Shown: positions 1 through 5,309 of the stretch, one piece after another
Layout: the number at the start of each line of letters is the position of its first letter
Numbering within the stretch: position 1 is the first letter of the stretch
NCBI GenBank assembly: GCA_016292445.1
Contig: JAEDIN010000049.1
Coordinates: 1-8,758, forward strand
Length of the DNA: 8,758 nucleotides
DNA from: Oscillospiraceae bacterium
GTDB taxonomy: Bacteria > Bacillota > Clostridia > Oscillospirales > Oscillospiraceae
Direction of reading: 5' to 3'
The notes under the pieces: generated by a model
What the model saw: only the letters and a program-made list of their open reading frames with translations
What the model was told of the DNA's origin: nothing
The model's database searches: none
Program-made: the position numbers and the translations under genes

Positions 1-362
1 TGCTTGTACTTTTCGGCGACTCAGTTCCGAGCATTTTCGGATTGTTGGTCGTTGCTGCCGTTATCGGCGTGATAATCTATGCCGCGAAGGCAGCCAAAAA
101 GCGTCAGGAGACCGAGGGCGGCACGGCGCAGGTCACCGGCGAGGATGTTAAGACCGCCGCAAAGGCAGGCTTTTCAAAGCTCATGACCGAGGCGAAGAAA
201 ATGTCCGAGTACGAGGACTGCGACGATGACCACGAGGATGTTGACCCCTCCGAGTACACCACCGAGGACGAAAAGCGCGTAAAGCAGCTCAAGTCGATGC
301 TCAAAAACGGCATTATTGACAAGGAAGAGTACAACATAATGTTAAAAAGATACAAGCTATGA
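1..362 (+). CDS. Membrane-anchored SHOCT-domain protein, 5'-truncated by the window edge
   Basis: The reading frame is open to the left edge, so the true start lies outside the window. A TTG at 42 could be read as a start, but it falls inside the hydrophobic stretch SIFGLLVVAAVIGVIIYAAK and would cut a single membrane helix, so I reject it. After the helix comes a short basic patch (KAAKKR). A variable acidic linker follows, rich in D and E (around EYEDCDDDHEDVD). The C-terminal 30 or so residues, with KQLKSMLKNGIIDKEEYN and a final LKRYKL, match the SHOCT pattern (short C-terminal domain: Leu-rich helix, G-I-I-x-x-x-E-[YF], basic helix). SHOCT domains are thought to mediate oligomerisation or protein contacts; no enzymatic role is implied and the function is unknown. 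The stop TGA (360-362) overlaps the rnhA start in an ATGA junction, which suggests translational coupling. Confidence 0.75.
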   Translation, partial: LVLFGDSVPSIFGLLVVAAVIGVIIYAAKAAKKRQETEGGTAQVTGEDVKTAAKAGFSKLMTEAKKMSEYEDCDDDHEDVDPSEYTTEDEKRVKQLKSMLKNGIIDKEEYNIMLKRYKL

Positions 363-796
363 AAACAGTAACCATCTACACCGACGGCGCGTGCTCGGGC
401 AATCCCGGGCCGGGCGGTTGGGGCGCAATACTGCGCTACAACGGCCGCTCAAAGGAGCTGTCGGGCGGCGAAAAAAGCACCACGAATAACCGCATGGAGC
501 TCACCGGGGTAATTTCGGCGCTTTCCGCGCTGAAAGAGCCCTGCATTGTCGAACTTTACTCCGACTCAAAATATGTCATTGACGCGCTCAGCAAGGGCTG
601 GGCGGTTTCGTGGCGCAAAAACGGCTGGAAGAAGGCGGACAAAAAACCCGCGCTGAACATTGACCTCTGGGAGACGCTGCTTTCGCTTTGCGAAAAGCAC
701 GAAGTGCGCTGCCACTGGGTCAAGGGTCACGCCGAGAACGAGTATAACAACCGCTGCGACGAGCTGGCGGTTTCAGAGCGCATGAAATTCACATGA
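359..796 (+). CDS. rnhA: Ribonuclease HI
   Basis: This 145-residue protein is a type 1 ribonuclease H, which cuts the RNA strand of RNA:DNA hybrids (R-loops, primers, misinserted ribonucleotide runs) in the cytoplasm using two metal ions. All four carboxylates of the DEDD site are visible: D9 in YTDGACSGNPGPGGWG, E47 in NNRMEL, D69 in YSDSKYV and D134 in NRCDELA. The loop histidine H124 is present in WVKGHAENEYNNRCDELA. The basic handle region of the E. coli-type enzyme is also present (about residues 81-98, WAVSWRKNGWKKADKKP). Length is close to the 155 residues of E. coli RNase HI, and there is no N-terminal hybrid-binding domain. No strong Shine-Dalgarno precedes the ATG. Both ends are ATGA overlaps (with the SHOCT gene upstream and the ABC transporter downstream), so translation is probably coupled along the operon. 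Identification is firm. Confidence 0.97.
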   Translation: MKTVTIYTDGACSGNPGPGGWGAILRYNGRSKELSGGEKSTTNNRMELTGVISALSALKEPCIVELYSDSKYVIDALSKGWAVSWRKNGWKKADKKPALNIDLWETLLSLCEKHEVRCHWVKGHAENEYNNRCDELAVSERMKFT

Positions 797-2526
797 AGGA
801 CTACACAAAATCACCGTTTAAAATTTTCATATCCTATATTTTCGGTCAAAAAAAGCTGTTTGCCATCGACATGGTCTGTGCGGCCTTGGTGTCGGTGATT
901 GACCTTGTGTTCCCGTACCTGTCGAAAAACAGCATGGAGACCTATCTGCCGCAGAGTATGTATCGGACATTTTTCATTGTCATGGCGATACTTGCCGCGG
1001 CATATGTTTTGAAATCGCTGCTGTACTATATAATCACGGTCATCGGCCATAAGATGGGCGTTTTGATAGAGGCGCAAATGCGTGAGGATCTGTTTGCCCA
1101 TGTGCAAAAGCTTTCCTTCGACTTTTTTGACCGCAACCGCACGGGCGCGGTCATGAGCAGACTCACCGGCGACCTTTTCGAGATAACCGAGCTTGCCCAC
1201 CACGGGCCGGAGAATATTCTCATCTGCACCTTGACGATAGTCGGCGCGATAGTTTTGATGTTCACGATAAATGTCAAGCTCACTCTTGTGCTTTTGATTT
1301 TGCTGCCGCTGTGCCTGTGGTTTACGCTCAGCCAGCGCATGAAAATGCGAAACGCGAACATCGAGGTCAAGCGCAAGACCGCGACGATATTCTCCGCGCT
1401 GGAAAACGGCGTGTCGGGCATACGCACGGCAAAGGCATTTGCAAACGAGAAGTTAGAGGAGCAAAAATTCCTCGCTGCAAACGACCTGTACCGCACATCG
1501 AAAACCGAGTATTACCGCACGATGGGACTATTCATGAGCGGCATGGAGTTCACATTAAGCATCATGCCCCTTGCGGTGATAGCCGCCGGCGGATTTTTCA
1601 TCATGCAGGGCACGCTCAATTACATAGAGCTTGTGACCTTTACGCTGTATGTCAGCACCTTTGTGACCCCCATACGAAAGCTTGCGCAGTTTGCCGAGCT
1701 TTATATGCAGGGCTCTGCCGGATTTGAGCGATTTCTGGAGCTTATGCGCACCGAACCGACCCTTTGCGACAGAAAAGACGCAAAACGCTTGACAAATGTC
1801 AAGGGTCGTATAGAATACAAAAATGTGAGCTTCACCTATGACAAAGCCGAGGTGCTGCACAATGTCAGCGTCACGGTCGAGCCCGGCAAGACCCTTGCGC
1901 TGATAGGCCCCTCCGGCGGCGGCAAGACCACCATGAGTCAACTGCTCATGCGCTTTTACGATGTTAACGGCGGCGCGGTGTTGGTTGACGGAAACGATGT
2001 GCGAGATCTCACGCAGGAGTCCCTGCGGCAAAATATCGGCATGATCCAGCAGGATGTGTATATGTTCGCCGGAACGGTGCGCGAGAACATTCGCTACGGC
2101 AGACCCGATGCCACCGACGACGAGATCGTCGAGGCTGCCAAGCTTGCCGAGATACATGACGAGATAATGCAAATGCCCGACGGCTACGACAGCTATATCG
2201 GAGAGCGCGGCGTGATGCTCTCCGGCGGTCAGAAGCAGCGCCTTTCGATTGCGAGGGTGTTTCTCAAAAATCCGCCGATACTCATTCTCGACGAGGCGAC
2301 CTCCGCGCTCGACACCGTGACCGAGCAAGCCATTCAGGCCTCGCTTGATAAATTGAGCGTGGGCAGAACGAGTATCATAATCGCCCACCGGCTTTCGACC
2401 ATACGAAACGCCGACCTGATCGCGGTCATCGAGCACGGCGCGGTGGCCGAGAGCGGAACGCATGATGAGTTAATCAGGAAAAACGGACTTTATGCCGAAC
2501 TTTATAATGCACAACGAGGTAAGTAA
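793..2526 (+). CDS. ABC transporter, fused permease/ATP-binding half-exporter (MsbA/MdlB type)
   Basis: This 577-residue protein is a type IV ABC half-exporter that would work as a dimer in the cytoplasmic membrane. By eye, six membrane helices lie at about residues 22-44, 60-84, 140-157, 160-179, 250-272 and 277-298. The typical coupling segment FDFFDRNRTGAVMSRLTGD follows the second helix (about 109-127). The nucleotide-binding domain starts near residue 337. It has Walker A GPSGGGKTT (372-380), the Q-loop Q420 in MIQQDVYMF, signature LSGGQKQR (476-483), Walker B ILILDEATSALD with catalytic E501, and H-loop H532 in IIAHRLST. All key residues are intact, so the protein should be an active ATPase. 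The substrate cannot be read from sequence; lipids, peptides and drugs are all possible for this family. A single half-transporter gene suggests a homodimer, although a partner elsewhere cannot be excluded. The start overlaps the rnhA stop (ATGA). Confidence 0.93.
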   Translation: MKDYTKSPFKIFISYIFGQKKLFAIDMVCAALVSVIDLVFPYLSKNSMETYLPQSMYRTFFIVMAILAAAYVLKSLLYYIITVIGHKMGVLIEAQMREDLFAHVQKLSFDFFDRNRTGAVMSRLTGDLFEITELAHHGPENILICTLTIVGAIVLMFTINVKLTLVLLILLPLCLWFTLSQRMKMRNANIEVKRKTATIFSALENGVSGIRTAKAFANEKLEEQKFLAANDLYRTSKTEYYRTMGLFMSGMEFTLSIMPLAVIAAGGFFIMQGTLNYIELVTFTLYVSTFVTPIRKLAQFAELYMQGSAGFERFLELMRTEPTLCDRKDAKRLTNVKGRIEYKNVSFTYDKAEVLHNVSVTVEPGKTLALIGPSGGGKTTMSQLLMRFYDVNGGAVLVDGNDVRDLTQESLRQNIGMIQQDVYMFAGTVRENIRYGRPDATDDEIVEAAKLAEIHDEIMQMPDGYDSYIGERGVMLSGGQKQRLSIARVFLKNPPILILDEATSALDTVTEQAIQASLDKLSVGRTSIIIAHRLSTIRNADLIAVIEHGAVAESGTHDELIRKNGLYAELYNAQRGK

Positions 2527-2527
2527 A

Positions 2528-3037
2528 ATGAAAGACAAGACAACAAAAAAACTGATATTCGCAGCACTTTTTGCCGCATTGACCTGCGTTGCCACCATGG
2601 TCATCAAAATACCCACCCCCTTGGGCGGCTACATTCACGCCGGTGACGCGGTCGTGCTGCTCGCGGCATTTTTGCTGGGCCCCTTGTGGGGCGCACTCGC
2701 TGCAGGTCTTGGCTCTGCACTTGCCGATATCGTCTCCGGCTATGTAATTTATGCGCCCGGCACCTTCGTCATAAAGGCAGTCGTTGCGCTGCTTGCAGGT
2801 TGGCTGCTCAGCCGCAGGTTCGTAAAGAATCAGCTTGCAAAGTCGATAATTGCAGGCATCGTTGCCGAAATAGTCATGGTCGGCGGCTACCTCTTGTACG
2901 AGGCAGTGTTCCTCGGCTTCGGCGTTGCGGCAGCCGCAAACATCCCCATGAATGCCATTCAGGGCGCATTCGGCGCGGTCGCCGGTGCGGCACTGTTCGT
3001 TGCGCTTAGCAAAACGAATTATTTCAAGGGAGAGTAA
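2528..3037 (+). CDS. ECF transporter S component (substrate-binding membrane subunit)
   Basis: This 169-residue, very hydrophobic protein has about five to six membrane helices and matches the ECF S-component family related to the riboflavin-type proteins (Pfam ECF-ribofla_trS-like). Helix 1 (FAALFAALTCVATMVIKIP, residues 11-29) contains the small-residue A-x-x-x-A pattern used to dock on the EcfT subunit. It is followed by the family-typical PLGGYIHAGDAVVLLAAF and GPLWGALAAGLGSALADI segments. S components bind a vitamin or other micronutrient and are driven by a shared EcfA-EcfA'-EcfT module, which is not encoded in this window, so this is an orphan (group II) S component. The ligand is unknown. 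I chose ATG 2528 over the in-frame ATG 2492 because GAGGT (2516-2520) sits 7 nt before it and because 2492 would overlap the ABC gene by 35 nt. The gap to the ABC gene is 1 nt. Confidence 0.88.
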   Translation: MKDKTTKKLIFAALFAALTCVATMVIKIPTPLGGYIHAGDAVVLLAAFLLGPLWGALAAGLGSALADIVSGYVIYAPGTFVIKAVVALLAGWLLSRRFVKNQLAKSIIAGIVAEIVMVGGYLLYEAVFLGFGVAAAANIPMNAIQGAFGAVAGAALFVALSKTNYFKGE

Positions 3038-3039
3038 TC

Positions 3040-3744
3040 ATGCAGTACAGAATTGAGGGCGAAACCCTGCCCGTAGTAGTCTGCGAGCTTGAGATCGGTG
3101 AAAAGATGATCACCGAGGGCGGCAGCATGGCTTGGATGTCCCCGAACATGAAAATGGAGACCACTACTAACGGCGGCTTAGGCAAAGCGCTCGGCAGAAT
3201 GTTTTCCGGCGAGAAGATGTTTCAGAATATATATACCGCAACAAACGGCAGTGGACTCATCGCCTTTGCCTCCAGCTTCCCCGGCTCGATTAAAGCCTTT
3301 GAGATTTCCGCCGGCAACGAGATGATTTTCCAGAAGCGCGCATTTCTTGCCGGCGAAAGCAGCGTCAAGCTCGATATTTTCTTTAATAAGAAGGTCAGCG
3401 GCGGACTTTTCGGCGGTGAGGGCTTCATTTTGCAGCGCGTAAGCGGCAACGGCACGGTTTTCGCCGAATTTGACGGTCATGCAGTCGAATATGAGCTCGC
3501 GGCAGGTCAGAAGATAGTCGCAAACACCGGCCATCTTGCCGCAATGTCGGCAAGCTGCACCATGGAGGTACAAACCGTTTCCGGCGCAAAGAACATTCTG
3601 TTCGGCGGCGAGGGGATCTTTAACACCGTCATTTGCGGACCCGGTAAGGTCTGGCTTCAGACAATGCCCGTTGAAAAGGTCGCAAATTCGCTTCTCCCCT
3701 TCCTGCCCGGCACCGGCAGCGGAATATCACTTGATTTTGACTAA
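3040..3744 (+). CDS. AIM24 / TIGR00266 family protein
   Basis: This 234-residue soluble protein is recognisable as the AIM24 (TIGR00266) family by its beta-rich, glycine-rich layout: EGGSMAWMSP near residues 26-35, a Gly/Lys/Phe stretch GGLGKALGRMFSGEKMF (45-61), PGSIKAFEI (81-89), GGLFGGEGFILQRVSGNG (121-138) and the C-terminal FGGEGIFNTVICGPGKVWLQTMP (188-210). Family members are widespread in bacteria. The name comes from a yeast mitochondrial protein with a role in inner-membrane organisation, and the bacterial biochemical role is not established. There is no signal peptide or membrane helix. A ribosome binding site (AAGGGAG, 3026-3032) lies inside the 3' end of the S-component gene, and only 2 nt separate that stop from this ATG. 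It is the last gene of the operon and is followed by the terminator at 3752-3795. Family assignment is good; function is open. Confidence 0.88.
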   Translation: MQYRIEGETLPVVVCELEIGEKMITEGGSMAWMSPNMKMETTTNGGLGKALGRMFSGEKMFQNIYTATNGSGLIAFASSFPGSIKAFEISAGNEMIFQKRAFLAGESSVKLDIFFNKKVSGGLFGGEGFILQRVSGNGTVFAEFDGHAVEYELAAGQKIVANTGHLAAMSASCTMEVQTVSGAKNILFGGEGIFNTVICGPGKVWLQTMPVEKVANSLLPFLPGTGSGISLDFD

Positions 3745-3751
3745 ACAATAT

Positions 3752-3795
3752 AAAAACGGCAAAGCTCCGCAGTGAAATCCACTGCGGAGCTTTGC
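3752..3795 (-). terminator. Intrinsic terminator of rpsT, probably shared with the convergent operon
   Basis: A perfect 16-bp stem (GCAAAGCTCCGCAGTG at 3759-3774 with its complement at 3780-3795) encloses a 5-nt loop. Reading the minus strand, the stem is followed by CG and then TTTTTA (3757-3751), a proper U-tract for rpsT, whose stop is about 20 nt away. Reading the plus strand, only a weak T-containing run (TATTTGAATTATT) follows, so it may still terminate the AIM24 operon, but less efficiently. The site lies exactly between two convergent genes, as expected for a bidirectional terminator. Confidence 0.9.
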
Positions 3796-3816
3796 TATTT
3801 GAATTATTATCAAAAA

Positions 3817-4077
3817 TTACATCTTGTTGAGCTTGACGGTCATCTTGGACTTTTTGTGAGCTGCGTTGTTCTTATGAATAAGACCCTTGCCTGCTGCGTG
3901 GTCAACAGCCTTGACTGCTACCTTGTAGCTTTCTGCTGCAACAGCCTTGTCGCCTGCTTCGACAGCAGCGTCAAACTTCTTCAAAACGGTCTTGAGAGCG
4001 GTCTTGTCTGCGCGGTTCTTTGCGCGGAGCTCCTTGGACTTTTCGTCTCTCTTCATTGCGGACTTAATGTTGGGCAT
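3817..4077 (-). CDS. rpsT: 30S ribosomal protein S20
   Basis: This 86-residue, Lys/Ala-rich helical protein begins MPNIKSAMKRDEKSKELRAK, the diagnostic S20 N-terminus. It continues with a KTALKTVLKKFDAAVEAGD helix and ends in the conserved basic segment GLIHKNNAAHKKSKMTVKLN. S20 binds 16S rRNA early in assembly at the bottom of the 30S body. Length matches the family (85-88 residues). On the minus strand a strong AAGGAGG Shine-Dalgarno precedes the ATG (4085-4091, about 7 nt spacing). The gene stands alone with its own promoter, long leader and terminator, so it is monocistronic here, and it diverges from gpr. Confidence 0.97.
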   Translation of the reverse strand: MPNIKSAMKRDEKSKELRAKNRADKTALKTVLKKFDAAVEAGDKAVAAESYKVAVKAVDHAAGKGLIHKNNAAHKKSKMTVKLNKM

Positions 4078-4224
4078 CGTGGCACCTCCTTATAACTTAG
4101 TAACAAAAATCCTCACGGGATTTTCCGGCGAATACCGCCGGTTTTCGCCGGCTATCAGACTGAGCTGATGGTTACTGCCGTTTGGGACTGAATAACGATA
4201 ACGATTGGCGAGCATAGCTCGCAG
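4078..4224 (-). promoter_or_regulatory. Long structured 5' leader of rpsT
   Basis: If transcription starts about 7 nt after the -10 box, the rpsT mRNA has a leader of about 147 nt. Reading it 5' to 3' on the minus strand, I see four hairpins. The first is GCGAGC/GCTCGC with a 3-nt loop (4222-4208). The second is ATCAG/CTGAT with a 6-nt loop (4169-4154). The third is a GC-rich element at 4151-4125 in which two copies of CCGGCG (4151-4146 and 4141-4136) can each pair with one CGCCGG (4130-4125). The fourth is a weak AAAATCC/GGATTTT hairpin (4124-4106), followed by TTGTT shortly before the ribosome binding site. The structure is seen directly; a regulatory role, for example feedback by S20, is inference. 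I do not recognise a named RNA family, and it is not a T-box. Confidence 0.55.
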
Positions 4225-4230
4225 GGAACT

Positions 4231-4259
4231 ATTCTAACATTAAGTCATTGAAAAATCAA
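4231..4259 (-). promoter_or_regulatory. Housekeeping (sigma-A type) promoter of rpsT
   Basis: On the minus strand TTGATT (-35, 4259-4254) is separated by exactly 17 nt from TAGAAT (-10, 4236-4231). The boxes match the consensus at 4 of 6 and 5 of 6 positions. The predicted start lies near 4224, in front of the structured rpsT leader. The surrounding DNA is AT-rich, as expected of a promoter. Confidence 0.7.
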
Positions 4260-4296
4260 GCTTTTTCTAAATTTTGCGAATATTTTTTTGGACTTT

Positions 4297-4326
4297 GCAT
4301 TTCTTGTGGCAGCTTCGGAGAGAATA
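4297..4326 (+). promoter_or_regulatory. Candidate forespore (sigma-F/sigma-G type) promoter of gpr
   Basis: GCATT (4297-4301), a 15-nt spacer and GGAGAGAATA (4317-4326) resemble the Bacillus sigma-F pattern (GYATA, about 16 nt, GGNRANANTR); the ten-base -10 element agrees with GGNRAHAMTR at nine positions. gpr is transcribed by sigma-F and sigma-G in Bacillus subtilis, which makes this reading sensible. A competing housekeeping reading overlaps it: TTGTGG (4304-4309), 17 nt, TACTAT (4327-4332), which is a poorer match. The exact start is not decided by sequence alone. Confidence 0.45.
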
Positions 4327-4357
4327 TACTATATCTTGATTTAAAGGAGCATATAAA

Positions 4358-5203
4358 ATGCAAAAATCCTTTGCGCGTACCGACCTTGCCGCCGAAGCCA
4401 ACTCACGGCTTGATAAGCAGTATAAGGGTGTTGTCAGTGAGGAGCTCACAATTTCAAACTGCAAGGCAAGCCGAGTGTCCGTCACAGATGATGAAGCGGC
4501 GCAGGCCATAGGCAAGCCGATCGGTGATTATTTTACTTTAGAAATGGAAAAATATGTTAGCAGAACGGAAAATTCGTTTTCAGATTGCGCAAATGCTCTT
4601 GCTTTGCTTTTGAATAAGTTTTCATTTATACAAAACGCAAAAAGCGTGCTCGTAGCCTGCCTCGGCAATCGCGCTGTCACACCGGATGCCATCGGACCGG
4701 ATACCGCCGACAGCTTAATCGTTACGCGGCACTTGAAGTCTTCCCTGCCCGAGCAGTTTGACGCTTTTTCCTCCGTCTCGGTTTTCCGCACCGGAGTATT
4801 AGGCACGACCGGCATCGAGAGCGCCGACGAATTAAAAGCAATTTGCGATTTAGTTAAGCCCGATTGCGTTATCGCCGTTGATGCTCTCGCCTCCGGTGAG
4901 CTTAACCGGCTTTGCAAGAATGTGCAGATATGCAACACCGGCATTTCCCCGGGCTCCGGTGTCGGCAACAATCGTGCCGCTCTCAACTTCGATTTTCTCG
5001 GCGTTCCCGTTGCCGCCATCGGTGTTCCAACGGTGATTGATGCCGCCGCTTTTACCGAGGCCGAAGAAGCCAAGGGCTTGTTCGTCACACCGAGGAATAT
5101 CGATGAGCTTGTACGGAGCTCTGCGAAGCTTATCGCCTACGGCATTAACCTTGCGGTGCACAAGGGTCTGACCATCGAGGACATAGATATGCTCGTCGAG
5201 TAG
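4358..5203 (+). CDS. gpr: Germination protease GPR (spore protease, peptidase family A25)
   Basis: GPR degrades the small acid-soluble proteins that coat spore DNA when the spore germinates; it is made in the forespore as an inactive zymogen. This 281-residue protein shows the family blocks in order: RTDLAAEA (7-14), VLVACLGNRAVTPDAIGPDTAD (98-118), GVLGTTGIESADE (146-158), KPDCVIAVDALASGE (167-181), NTGISPGSGVGNNR (193-206) and LGVPVAAIGVPTVIDAA (214-230). D110 and D175 correspond by motif to the two essential aspartates of the Bacillus enzyme. It is clearly shorter than Bacillus GPR (about 370 residues), and only six residues precede RTDLA, so the propeptide region is almost absent. The start is firm: an in-frame TGA lies at 4337-4339 and AAAGGAG (4343-4349) sits 8 nt upstream. 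Its presence implies a spore-forming lineage. It diverges from rpsT and is followed by the parS-like sites. Confidence 0.93.
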   Translation: MQKSFARTDLAAEANSRLDKQYKGVVSEELTISNCKASRVSVTDDEAAQAIGKPIGDYFTLEMEKYVSRTENSFSDCANALALLLNKFSFIQNAKSVLVACLGNRAVTPDAIGPDTADSLIVTRHLKSSLPEQFDAFSSVSVFRTGVLGTTGIESADELKAICDLVKPDCVIAVDALASGELNRLCKNVQICNTGISPGSGVGNNRAALNFDFLGVPVAAIGVPTVIDAAAFTEAEEAKGLFVTPRNIDELVRSSAKLIAYGINLAVHKGLTIEDIDMLVE

Positions 5204-5212
5204 TTTCTCCGA

Positions 5213-5228
5213 TGTTTCACATGAAACA
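5213..5228. promoter_or_regulatory. parS-like centromere site 1
   Basis: TGTTTCACATGAAACA matches the bacterial parS consensus TGTTNCACGTGAAACA at 15 of 16 positions; the single difference is in the central dinucleotide region (CACATG instead of CACGTG). ParB/Spo0J binds such sites and spreads from them to build the segregation complex. The site lies in the gap between gpr and parA, the classical place for a parS. It is the exact reverse complement of site 2, 35 bp downstream. Confidence 0.8.
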
Positions 5229-5247
5229 ATTTGCATTTTTCTTAAAA

Positions 5248-5263
5248 TGTTTCATGTGAAACA
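5248..5263. promoter_or_regulatory. parS-like centromere site 2, abutting the parA -35 box
   Basis: TGTTTCATGTGAAACA also matches the parS consensus at 15 of 16 positions, with the mirror-image central change. Its flanks extend the symmetry (AATGTTTCA / TGAAACATT). It ends at 5263, and the -35 hexamer of the parA promoter starts at 5264, so bound ParB would sit against RNA polymerase. That suggests autoregulation of parAB (inference). Confidence 0.82.
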
Positions 5264-5292
5264 TTGAAATACGCGACAAGAAAGGATATAAT
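5264..5292 (+). promoter_or_regulatory. Sigma-A type promoter of the parAB operon
   Basis: TTGAAA (5264-5269), a 17-nt spacer and a perfect TATAAT (5287-5292) make a near-consensus housekeeping promoter. The start of transcription should fall near 5299, only about 11 nt before the parA ATG, so the ribosome binding site GAGGTG (5299-5304) would lie at the very 5' end of the mRNA. Confidence 0.85.
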
Positions 5293-5309
5293 AGCCTCGA
5301 GGTGAAATT

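Noticed and set aside
42..44. TTG as the start of the SHOCT protein
   Set aside because: The frame is open upstream to the window edge and the TTG splits the predicted membrane helix; no ribosome binding site precedes it.
1555..2463. 302-codon open frame on the minus strand
   Set aside because: It lies wholly inside the ABC transporter gene, whose catalytic motifs are all intact; its translation shows no family pattern and it has no ribosome binding site of note.
2492..2527. Earlier in-frame ATG for the ECF S component
   Set aside because: It would add 12 residues (MPNFIMHNEVSK) encoded within the ABC gene; the GAGGT box at 2516-2520 and the typical S-component N-terminus favour ATG 2528.
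3772..4095. 107-codon plus-strand frame across the rpsT region
   Set aside because: It begins inside the terminator stem and runs antisense to the clear S20 gene; the Cys/Leu-rich product resembles nothing.
4078..4357. T-box, riboswitch or small ORF in the divergent region
   Set aside because: There is no T-box motif and no recognisable aptamer; plus-strand frames there are short and lack a proper start context. The structure is better explained as the rpsT leader and two promoters.
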